Shown here piece after piece: positions 7,625 to 14,236 of a stretch of 16,349 nucleotides of DNA. Source of the DNA: an uncultured Lachnospiraceae bacterium. GTDB lineage: Bacteria; Bacillota; Clostridia; Lachnospirales; Lachnospiraceae. Within the stretch, counting starts at the first letter, position 1. Every line of letters starts with the position of its first letter. Location: positions 1-16,349 of the forward strand of contig CAJUSO010000062.1 of the NCBI GenBank assembly GCA_910588965.1, read 5' to 3'. Position numbers and translations under genes: made by a program. The notes under the pieces were generated by a model that saw only the letters and a program-made list of their open reading frames with translations, did no database searches and was not told the origin of the DNA.

Positions 7625-7703
7625 ATAGGCATGATAAATGGTTGCCATTGAGCAAAATGTGGCATATAAATAGCCAGGCATGGCATTTGGCATCAATTGC
7701 AAT

Positions 7704-7861
7704 TGAGATATACCAAGGATTGGGTCAAGCGTATTTAGTCCTTCGCCGTGGGGCGGGGGATTTTTCATCTTATAGGGAAATCCCTTCGGATTTCCTAATA
7801 AGATGGAACCCTCTGGGGGATATGCGCCCTGTACTGAGGAAAAGGGTGATTGGTATAACTT
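7704..7861 (+). ncRNA. Candidate structured RNA in the long leader (unidentified; 6S-like is one possibility)
   Basis: This part of the 470-base gene-free stretch 7462-7931 folds on paper into a long rod. The closing stem pairs 7704-7716 (TGAGATATACCAA) with 7850-7861 (TTGGTATAACTT) with one mismatch. GGGCG (7751-7755) can pair with CGCCC in 7825-7830, and GGGGG (7755-7759) with CCCTC (7809-7813). At the tip, CATCTTAT and GGAAATCC pair with GGATTTCC and ATAAGATG (7766-7805) around a CTTC loop. There is no T-run after it, so it is not a simple terminator. I could not match it to T-box, FMN, c-di-GMP, guanidine or other riboswitch cores that I know. A closing stem, an open middle and a terminal hairpin resemble 6S RNA, but the identity is a guess. 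It lies downstream of a strong promoter and about 70 bases before the next gene. Confidence 0.4.
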
Positions 7862-7931
7862 CGTTCTGGCGATGTTATTGTAAAATGGGGACCGTGTAGC
7901 CACGAAGGTATTTTGGATAAGGAGGTTTCAT

Positions 7932-8846
7932 ATGAAAAAACCAGTATTAGTCATTATGGCAGCAGGTATGGGCAGCCGCTATGGGGGGCTCAAGCAGATT
8001 GACCCCATAGACCCCCAGGGGCACATCATAATGGATTTTTCCATCTATGATGCCCTCCAGGCAGGGTTTGAGAAAGTGGTGTTCATCATTAAGAAGGCCA
8101 ATGAGGCGGCTTTCAAGGAGAGCATTGGCGACCGTATTTCAGAGAAGATCCAAGTGGAGTATGTGTACCAGGAACTGGACAAGATCCCAGAGGGGTTCCA
8201 GGTTCCGGAAGGCAGGCAGAAGCCATTTGGTACGGGGCATGCCATCCTGTGCTGCCAAGGCGTGGTGGACGGCCCGTTTGCCGTGATAAATGCGGACGAC
8301 TACTATGGCAGGTATGCATATAAGGCAATCTATGACTATCTGGCAAACCACCAGGATGATGAGAAATACCGTTATGCCATGGTGGGCTATGCCCTAAAGA
8401 ATACGCTGACAGAGAATGGCTATGTGGCCAGGGGGGTATGCGAGACAGATGCCCAGGGATTTTTAACGGGGATTGTAGAACGCACCCATATTGAAAAGCA
8501 TGGGGAACAGGCCGCCTACACAGAGGATGGAGGCGCCAGCTTCCAGGAAATTGCCATGGACAGTACGGTGTCCATGAACCTGTGGGGATTTTCCAACAGC
8601 ATCCTAAAGGAACTGGAATCTGGCTTCCAGAAGTTCCTCCAGGAGGAACTGCCTCAGAACCCGCTGAAGGCAGAGTATTTCCTGCCGTTTGCCGTAGACG
8701 CGCTGCTCCAGCAGGGCAAGGCAAGCGTGCAGGTGCTGACTTCCCAGGACAAATGGTATGGGGTTACTTACAAAGAGGATAAGGAAATGGTGGTGAATGC
8801 CATTGCAGAATTGAAGCGTCAGGGACTGTATCCAGAGGAGTTCTGA
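7932..8846 (+). CDS. Sugar-1-phosphate nucleotidyltransferase (NTP_transferase family)
   Basis: This 304-residue cytoplasmic enzyme begins at ATG 7932 after AAGGAGG at 7919-7925. The N-terminus LVIMAAGMGSRYGGLKQID is the nucleotide-binding signature of sugar nucleotidyltransferases (the GxGxR...K loop, with Lys near residue 22). FGTGHAILC near residue 100 and INADDYYG near 120 supply base and Mg2+ contacts. The family joins an NTP and a sugar-1-phosphate to give an NDP-sugar and pyrophosphate. The exact nucleotide and sugar cannot be read from these motifs. The next gene, 35 bases on, encodes a NahK-type kinase that makes N-acetylhexosamine 1-phosphate. This suggests, by inference, that the substrate here is GlcNAc- or GalNAc-1-phosphate with UTP. 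The long structured leader upstream may regulate the pair. Confidence 0.85.
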   Translation: MKKPVLVIMAAGMGSRYGGLKQIDPIDPQGHIIMDFSIYDALQAGFEKVVFIIKKANEAAFKESIGDRISEKIQVEYVYQELDKIPEGFQVPEGRQKPFGTGHAILCCQGVVDGPFAVINADDYYGRYAYKAIYDYLANHQDDEKYRYAMVGYALKNTLTENGYVARGVCETDAQGFLTGIVERTHIEKHGEQAAYTEDGGASFQEIAMDSTVSMNLWGFSNSILKELESGFQKFLQEELPQNPLKAEYFLPFAVDALLQQGKASVQVLTSQDKWYGVTYKEDKEMVVNAIAELKRQGLYPEEF

Positions 8847-8881
8847 TAGGAGGCCTGCCAGGGAGCAGCGGAAGGGAGAAT

Positions 8882-9979
8882 ATGATGGAAGAAATGAATT
8901 TACTGGAACGGGCGAAAGCGGCAGAAGGGCAGTTCCTGCCTGGGGACTTAGAAGAGATTTGCCCCTATGGCAGCGGCCATATCAATGACACTTTCCTGGT
9001 GCGTAAGGAGAAGCGCTATATCCTGCAGCGGATGAACCGCAATATTTTTACGGATCCCCAGGGGGTGATGGAGAATATCCTGGGCGTTACCAAGTTCCTG
9101 AAAGAGAAGATTGAAGCAGCAGGCGGGGATACGGTGCGGGAGACGCTTACGGTCATCCCTACGAAGTCCGGGGAATCCCTCTATTGGGACAGCCAAGGGG
9201 ACTGCTGGCGTATGTACCATTTTATTGAAGACGCCATAAGTTATGACAGGGTAGAATCTGAGCAGGATTTCTATGAAAGCGCTGTCGCCTTTGGGAACTT
9301 CCAGCAGATGCTGGCAGACTACCCGGCAGGGACCCTACACGAGACAATCCCGGGGTTCCATGATACGAAAGCCCGCTACGAGGTGTTCCTGAAAGCCGTG
9401 GAGGCAGACATCTGCGGCAGGGCGAAGGATGTGGCCAAAGAAATCGCTTTCTTCCAGGAGCGGAAAGAGATAGCCTCTGTCCTTGGGGATATGCTGGCAG
9501 CTGGGGAACTTCCCCTGCGGGTGACCCACAATGATACCAAGCTCAATAATATTATGATGGATGCCAAGACAGGGAAGGGCATCTGCGTGATTGACCTGGA
9601 TACGGTCATGCCGGGGCTGGCTGTCCATGATTTTGGGGATTCCATCCGTTTCGGCGCAAGCACCGGGGATGAGGATGAGCCGGATCTGTCCAAAGTAAAC
9701 TGTGACCTGCACCTGTTCCAGCTCTATACGGAAGGGTTCTTAAAAGGCTGCCAGGGCAGCCTAACCCAGGCAGAGCGTACGATGCTGCCCATGGGGGCCA
9801 AGGTGATGACCTACGAATGCGGGATGCGCTTCCTGACGGATTACCTGCAGGGGGATACCTATTTCAAGACCCATAGGGAGGGGCATAACCTGGATCGGTG
9901 CCGCACCCAGATGAAGCTGGTGTCAGACATGGAGGCGAACTGGGACAAGATGGCAGAAATCGTGGCGCAGTGCCTGTAG
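8882..9979 (+). CDS. nahK: NahK/LnpB-like N-acetylhexosamine 1-kinase (aminoglycoside-phosphotransferase fold)
   Basis: The 365-residue protein has the order of motifs seen in bifidobacterial NahK (LnpB). The N-terminal ATP-binding lobe has GSGHINDTFLV (about 30-40) and YILQRMN. The Brenner-type catalytic loop VTHNDTKLNNIMMD lies near residues 214-227, with the catalytic Asp in HND and a metal-binding Asn. The metal-binding segment CVIDLDTVMPGLAVHDFGDSIRFGA lies near 238-262. NahK phosphorylates GlcNAc or GalNAc at C1 with ATP, in the salvage of hexosamines from mucin or milk glycans. ATG 8882 is followed by a second in-frame ATG at 8885, and AAGGGAGA lies just upstream. Other sugar 1-kinases share the fold, so the sugar is inferred. 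No glycoside phosphorylase or sugar transporter is next to it, unlike in bifidobacteria. Confidence 0.75.
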   Translation: MMEEMNLLERAKAAEGQFLPGDLEEICPYGSGHINDTFLVRKEKRYILQRMNRNIFTDPQGVMENILGVTKFLKEKIEAAGGDTVRETLTVIPTKSGESLYWDSQGDCWRMYHFIEDAISYDRVESEQDFYESAVAFGNFQQMLADYPAGTLHETIPGFHDTKARYEVFLKAVEADICGRAKDVAKEIAFFQERKEIASVLGDMLAAGELPLRVTHNDTKLNNIMMDAKTGKGICVIDLDTVMPGLAVHDFGDSIRFGASTGDEDEPDLSKVNCDLHLFQLYTEGFLKGCQGSLTQAERTMLPMGAKVMTYECGMRFLTDYLQGDTYFKTHREGHNLDRCRTQMKLVSDMEANWDKMAEIVAQCL

Positions 9980-10277
9980 GGGCCAAAAAAAGAGGGAGAC
10001 ATCATACCTGCATAGGAAAGATTAGAAAGGATGGCATCCCCAGCAGCCCAGCAGATAGGTTTTGTATGTGGTTAGGATGGCGGTGCCAGTTGCATTTTTT
10101 TGATTTCAGAAGTAAAAGTTTCCGTAAGGCAAACTGCCTGCCAGGCTCTGGAGCTAAGAGCCTGGCAGGCAGATAGAAGACATTTCTGTATGGGCAAAAC
10201 AGCATTAAGTTTGTCCCATTCCATGCAGCGGTGCAGTGGCAGGCGGCCTTTCGTCCTTTTACGGAGCGTGGGGAGGC
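9980..10277. other. Convergent intergenic region with a perfect 16-bp hairpin at 10134-10172
   Basis: This is the 298-base gap between the convergent kinase and HD-domain genes. A T-run at 10095-10101 follows only a weak four-pair stem, so it is at best a poor terminator for the kinase. Further on, CTGCCTGCCAGGCTCT (10134-10149) pairs perfectly with 10157-10172 around a seven-base loop. Neither side has a real T-tract; read from the minus strand, only TTT follows. The hairpin may end transcription from either direction or stabilise 3' ends. The remaining 10173-10277 holds nothing I can name. Confidence 0.6.
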
Positions 10278-11456
10278 TTAAAGCCGCCCCGCCGCCACGA
10301 GCCGTTTCCTTTTCTCAAAATACCGCCGGGAAATCTCCCGCGTCCTCGGGTCGCTCTTGTATTTCTTTAAGGTCTCCCGGTCAGCTTTCAGGCGCACATC
10401 CATGGTTTTCATCACATCTACGATATGCATGGCTTTCTGCAGCGTTACATTGGAAAAATCCAGAAGCCGGTTATCGGAAAAAAGGATTACCATAGGCTGT
10501 GAGAAATCCCGCAGGTTCTCTTCTATAACAATCCCTTTCTGCCCGTTTGCCAGATCAATGCAGCAGCCGCTGGGCAGCACATGGATGCATTGGGTAAGGA
10601 CAGTCACATATTTGGCAGGATAGTACTCCTTGTGCTCCTGCAGGAAACGCACGGCGCAAATTTCAGACAAAGGCTCCGTGTCAGGGCTCATGGAAGTCAT
10701 CTGGTCAAACATGCTGGCAGTATGGAGCACATGGGTGCCGTCCTTCCAGTTGATATTCTTCTGTAAAGGCACGTTTACATCATGTTCCAGCCGTGTCATC
10801 TGGCCCACAATCTGCAAGGTAAGCTCTGGCAGCCCGTTTTCATTGTAATCCGGGTGCAGCATCTGGTATCCTTTTTCTAAATACCCCCGGATGAGGCGGC
10901 GTTCGTCTTGGGACAGCAGCTTCTCGCCTTTTTCCAGGATTTCCTCTGGTACGAGCAAGAGCCCTGCGTCATGCAGCAGCGCCGCGCAGACAATGGCAAG
11001 CTGCTCCGCATAAGGGTAACGGAGCCTTGACACCATCATGGCCGCTAAGATGGCTGTATTGAGGCAGTGCTTATAGACATAGTCTTCATGGCTGCGCAGG
11101 TTTTTTAAGAAATTAAGTTTGTGCTCCAGGGAGCCAAAGCTGCGCAGGATTGTCTGGGCAAGGGAAAGGATGTCCTTAGAGGCTATCCCATTCATCAAAA
11201 GGTCCAGGGCGTCCTTCAGGCGGAAGGTAGAGACCGTTAGGAAACGCTCCATCTCAATGTCTTCCTTGGTGAGGGGAGGCGCTGGTTCTGCCGGTTCCAG
11301 AATATAAATCCCCCAAAGGCCGAAATTCTGGATCCCTGCAATCCCTTGCGGCGTCAGGCGCGTATCCCGCTCATAGAGCATGACCCCCTGCCGGTTGTAA
11401 ATTGGCCGGGCGAGGCGCATGCCTGGTTTTAAGTGGCTAATGCGGATGTATTGCAT
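10278..11456 (-). CDS. HD-domain protein related to HD-GYP phosphodiesterases, with a degenerate active site
   Basis: This 392-residue protein is read from the minus strand. I start it at the ATG at 11456 (MQYIRISHLKPGM) because GGGAGGAG (11462-11469) lies at the right distance. An ATG five codons earlier would place that ribosome binding site inside the gene. The N-terminal part (about 1-55) is the small beta domain often found before HD-GYP domains, with LKPGMRLARPIYN. The HD core has HCLN (His130) and ALLHDAG (His162-Asp163). The usual later His is a Tyr (RGYLEKGYQML, about 192), the HHE..DG.GYP block is replaced by QMTRLEHDVNVP (about 219-230), and the DxxDAxT segment reads MFDQMTS. Cyclic-di-GMP hydrolysis therefore seems unlikely, and a binding or regulatory role is possible. 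It is transcribed alone, convergent to the kinase and divergent from the butyrate operon. Confidence 0.75.
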   Translation of the reverse strand: MQYIRISHLKPGMRLARPIYNRQGVMLYERDTRLTPQGIAGIQNFGLWGIYILEPAEPAPPLTKEDIEMERFLTVSTFRLKDALDLLMNGIASKDILSLAQTILRSFGSLEHKLNFLKNLRSHEDYVYKHCLNTAILAAMMVSRLRYPYAEQLAIVCAALLHDAGLLLVPEEILEKGEKLLSQDERRLIRGYLEKGYQMLHPDYNENGLPELTLQIVGQMTRLEHDVNVPLQKNINWKDGTHVLHTASMFDQMTSMSPDTEPLSEICAVRFLQEHKEYYPAKYVTVLTQCIHVLPSGCCIDLANGQKGIVIEENLRDFSQPMVILFSDNRLLDFSNVTLQKAMHIVDVMKTMDVRLKADRETLKKYKSDPRTREISRRYFEKRKRLVAAGRL

Positions 11457-11623
11457 GAAAACTCCTCCCAAATGATTAATGCTATGGATGTTCTGTGTGC
11501 CGAAAATAACCTATACTTAATTATCGGCCAATCAAAGCATTTGGAAAAGGCTGGATTTCTGATTTCTGCTTTCAGGATTTGGATGGAGCCTTGTATTAAA
11601 TAAAGGACAAAGCAAGATATTCC

Positions 11624-11652
11624 TTGCATTTTGCGGTAAAATGTGCTAGGAT
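11624..11652 (+). promoter_or_regulatory. Candidate upstream promoter in the 11457-11901 intergenic region
   Basis: TTGCAT (11624-11629) and TAGGAT (11647-11652) are 17 bases apart, with TGC directly before the -10 (extended -10). A transcript starting near 11659 would run about 90 bases into the hairpin and T-run at 11703-11748. Confidence 0.45.
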
Positions 11653-11702
11653 GATTCTAGTGAGGAATGGGAACATGGGTAAAGCAGGAAAAAGAGAGTT
11701 TT

Positions 11703-11748
11703 ACAGGCAAGGCAGGGAAGAAGCCGCGCACCTGTTTTCCTTTTTTTT
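11703..11748 (+). terminator. Terminator-like hairpin with T-run before the butyrate promoter
   Basis: ACAGG (11703-11707) pairs with CCTGT (11731-11735), and inside it GGC (11711-11713) pairs with GCC (11723-11725). TTTCC and then eight T residues (11741-11748) follow. It could end the short transcript from the promoter at 11624 or insulate the butyrate operon from upstream transcription. Confidence 0.5.
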
Positions 11749-11775
11749 GGCAAAAGATTGTTAAAAAAATAACAT
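11747..11775 (+). promoter_or_regulatory. Main sigma-A promoter of the butyrate operon
   Basis: TTGGCA (11747-11752, one mismatch to TTGACA) and TAACAT (11770-11775) are 17 bases apart. Transcription should start near 11782, giving a leader of about 120 bases before thl. The Rex box at 11758-11775 covers the spacer and the whole -10, the usual position for repression. Confidence 0.6.
11758..11775 (+). promoter_or_regulatory. Candidate Rex (redox-sensing repressor) operator
   Basis: The 18 bases TTGTTAAAAAAATAACAT match the clostridial Rex consensus TTGTTAANNNNTTAACAA at 12 of 14 fixed positions. In clostridia Rex represses butyrate and alcohol genes when the NADH/NAD+ ratio is low, including thl, crt and hbd operons. 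The placement over a promoter of thl-hbd-bcd-etf fits this closely. The rex gene itself is not in the window. Confidence 0.7.
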
Positions 11776-11901
11776 TCATTTTGTAGATTCTGCCAAAAAA
11801 AGTTTCCAGGATTCTATCCTTATTTTGGAATGTCCGCACAATATTTGCAAGGCGAATAAGCGGGAGGATTTTATCAAATTTTTTAAAAGGAGACGAAGAA
11901 G

Positions 11902-13083
11902 ATGGCAAAGAAAGTTGTATTAGCAGGCGCTTGCCGTACTGCAATCGGGACAATGGGCGGGGCTTTAAGCACAACCCCTGCATCCGTGTTAGGTTCTATC
12001 GTAATCAAGGAAGCATTGAACAGGGCTGGCGTCCCAGCGGACAAGGTTGACCATGTGTACATGGGGTGCGTTATCCAGGCTGGCTTGGGGCAGAACGTAG
12101 CACGCCAGGCATCCATCAAGGCAGGCCTTCCGATTGAGACCCCGGCAGTTACCGTAAACGTTGTATGCGGTTCCGGCTTGAATTGTGTGAACATGGCTGC
12201 CCAGATGATCCAGGCAGGCGATGCTGACATCGTTGTAGCAGGCGGTATGGAAAATATGTCTATGGCTCCTTATGCTGCTATGCAGGGACGTTACGGATAC
12301 AGAATGAACAATGCCACTTTGGTTGACACAATGGTAAATGATGCATTGTGGGATGCATTCAACCAGTACCATATGGGTATCACTGCTGAGAATGTAGCAG
12401 AACAGTGGGGGCTGACCAGGGAGCAGCTGGATGAGTTTGCAGCATCCTCACAGCAGAAGTGCGAGAAGGCTATGGCAGAAGGCAAGTTCAAGGATGAAAT
12501 CGTTCCTGTAGAAGTAAAGAAAAAGAAAGAAACCGTAATTGTAGATACAGATGAAGGGCCGCGCCCAGGCACTACCAAAGAAGGCATTGCAAGGCTCCGC
12601 CCAGCGTTCAAGCCAGACGGGATTGTAACAGCAGGGAATGCTTCCGGCATCAATGACGGCGCAGCAGCCATGGTTGTTATGAGCGAAGAGAAGGCACAGG
12701 AATTAGGCGTGAAGCCGATGGCTACTTTCGTGGCAGGCGCGCTTGGCGGCGTTGACCCATCTATCATGGGCGTAGGGCCGGTTGCTTCCACAAAGAAAGT
12801 ATTCGCAAAGACAGGCCTGACCATTGACGATATGGACCTGGTAGAAGCAAATGAAGCATTTGCAGCACAGTCCTTAGCAGTGGCACGTGACCTGAACTTT
12901 GATATGGCCAAGGTAAATGTAAACGGCGGCGCAATCGCTTTAGGCCATCCGGTAGGGGCCAGCGGATGCCGTATCCTGGTTACATTGCTGCATGAGATGC
13001 AGAAGAGAGACGCTAAGAAGGGCTTAGCTACCCTTTGCATCGGCGGCGGGATGGGATGCTCCACCATCGTAGAGAGGGACTAG
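11902..13083 (+). CDS. thl: Acetyl-CoA acetyltransferase (thiolase)
   Basis: The 393-residue protein is a full-length biosynthetic thiolase. Cys89 in VVCGSGLNC is the acyl-carrying nucleophile, His349 in GGAIALGHPVGASG and Cys379 in LCIGGGMG complete the active site, and NASGINDGAAAM is the conserved loop. It condenses two acetyl-CoA to acetoacetyl-CoA, the first step of butyrate formation. ATG 11902 is preceded by AAAAGGAGA (11886-11893). It is the first gene of the operon behind the Rex-type operator and is followed, after a 174-base gap, by hbd. Codon use is cleaner and more uniform than in the exporter operon, as expected for a highly expressed gene. Confidence 0.97.
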   Translation: MAKKVVLAGACRTAIGTMGGALSTTPASVLGSIVIKEALNRAGVPADKVDHVYMGCVIQAGLGQNVARQASIKAGLPIETPAVTVNVVCGSGLNCVNMAAQMIQAGDADIVVAGGMENMSMAPYAAMQGRYGYRMNNATLVDTMVNDALWDAFNQYHMGITAENVAEQWGLTREQLDEFAASSQQKCEKAMAEGKFKDEIVPVEVKKKKETVIVDTDEGPRPGTTKEGIARLRPAFKPDGIVTAGNASGINDGAAAMVVMSEEKAQELGVKPMATFVAGALGGVDPSIMGVGPVASTKKVFAKTGLTIDDMDLVEANEAFAAQSLAVARDLNFDMAKVNVNGGAIALGHPVGASGCRILVTLLHEMQKRDAKKGLATLCIGGGMGCSTIVERD

Positions 13084-13257
13084 CATCTTAAAAAGTACGT
13101 CCGCATATCAGAAGGGCGTATCCCCAGGAGGATGGGGCCGATACAGAAGGCAGTGAGGGTCCCACCGTTTTGAAAGCAAGAATTAGGGCAGCAGCCAAGG
13201 GCTGGGAAATGCCTCCTGCCGCCCATAAGAATAAACGAAAACTTAAGGAGGATTATC

Positions 13258-14097
13258 ATGAAGGTAGGTATTATCGGGGCAGGGACCATGGGTTCCGGAA
13301 TTGCGCAGGCTTTCGCACAGACAGAAGGCTATGAAGTTTGCTTATGCGATATCAACAACGAATTTGCAGCAAACGGCAAGAATAAAATTGCAAAGGGATT
13401 CGAGAAGAGGGTTGCAAAAGGCAAGATGGAGCAGGCAGCAGCAGACGCTATCCTTGCTAAGATTACCACAGGCACCAAAGAAATCTGCAGTGACTGCGAC
13501 TTAGTAGTTGAGGCAGCTTTGGAAGTGATGGATGTGAAGAAGCAGACATTCAAAGAACTGCAGGATATCGTTAAGAAAGACTGCATGTTTGCAACCAATA
13601 CGTCCTCCCTTTCCATTACAGAGATCGGCGCAGGCCTTGACCGCCCGGTGATTGGCATGCATTTCTTCAACCCGGCCCCGGTTATGAAATTAATTGAGGT
13701 CATCAAGGGTGAGAACACGCCGGATGAGATGAAGGACAGGATTGTGGAGATTTCCAAGGAAATCGGCAAGACCCCGGTAGAAGTAAATGAAGCAGCAGGG
13801 TTTGTTGTGAACCGTATTTTAATCCCGATGATCAATGAGGCAGTTGGCATCTATGCAGATGGCGTGGCTTCCGTAGAAGGCATTGACACTGCAATGAAGC
13901 TGGGCGCAAACCACCCGATGGGGCCTCTGGCATTAGGCGATTTGGTAGGATTGGACATCTGCCTTGCCATTATGGAAGTGCTCTATAATGAGACCGGCGA
14001 TCCAAAATACCGCCCGCATCCATTGCTGAGGAAGATGGTCCGTGCTGGCAAGCTGGGCATGAAGACTGGAAAAGGCTTCTATGATTACAGCAAATAA
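13258..14097 (+). CDS. hbd: 3-hydroxybutyryl-CoA dehydrogenase
   Basis: The 279-residue protein has the standard short Hbd length. The Rossmann NAD(P)H loop GAGTMGSG lies at residues 7-14, with CDIN near 30 as the cofactor-selecting region. NTSSLS (114-119) and the catalytic His135 in GMHFFNPAPVMKL are followed by the C-terminal dimer domain with GFVVNRILIPMINEA and NHPMGPLALGDLVGLD. It reduces acetoacetyl-CoA to (S)-3-hydroxybutyryl-CoA. ATG 13258 follows AAGGAGGA at 13246-13253. In many clostridial clusters crt sits next to this gene, but here the 174 bases before it and the 139 after it hold no crotonase reading frame. Confidence 0.97.
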   Translation: MKVGIIGAGTMGSGIAQAFAQTEGYEVCLCDINNEFAANGKNKIAKGFEKRVAKGKMEQAAADAILAKITTGTKEICSDCDLVVEAALEVMDVKKQTFKELQDIVKKDCMFATNTSSLSITEIGAGLDRPVIGMHFFNPAPVMKLIEVIKGENTPDEMKDRIVEISKEIGKTPVEVNEAAGFVVNRILIPMINEAVGIYADGVASVEGIDTAMKLGANHPMGPLALGDLVGLDICLAIMEVLYNETGDPKYRPHPLLRKMVRAGKLGMKTGKGFYDYSK

Positions 14098-14118
14098 ATA
14101 AGGAAATTACATAGTGCT

Positions 14119-14202
14119 GGCCGCAGCGCCGGCCTGAAGCGTAATTGTTCGGGCTAGTTGGGCTGCGGCTATAGCTGTGTAGGCGCTTTGGGGTTCCAAA
14201 GC
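14119..14202 (+). other. Two hairpins in the hbd-bcd intergenic space
   Basis: GGCCG/CGGCC (14119-14134, six-base loop) and GCTTTGG/CCAAAGC (14185-14202, loop GGTT) lie in the 139-base spacer. Neither is followed by a T-run, so they are unlikely to stop transcription. They may act as mRNA processing or stability elements that set relative expression of hbd and bcd. Confidence 0.45.
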
Positions 14203-14236
14203 TATAAAATAAAAGAAAGTTTGGAGGAAAAGTATC

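Noticed and set aside
7741..7870. T-box riboswitch
   Set aside because: AAAAGGGTGATTGGTATAAC vaguely recalls the T-box antiterminator, but the conserved AGGGTGGNACCGCG core is absent, there is no terminator, and the downstream genes are not tRNA- or amino-acid-related.
7615..7899. 94-codon plus-strand frame, and a similar minus-strand frame, in the structured leader
   Set aside because: It would start inside the -10 of the promoter, has no ribosome binding site, and its product resembles no protein. The base pairing of the region explains the sequence better.
9240..9260. cre-like sequence TGAAAGCGCTGTCG in the kinase gene
   Set aside because: It lies well inside the coding sequence, is only partly symmetric, and is likely chance.
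11675..11764. 29-codon small ORF (MGKAGKREFYRQ...) before the butyrate promoter
   Set aside because: It runs through the terminator-like hairpin and the T-run. Only a weak GAGG precedes it, and it has no run of regulatory codons.
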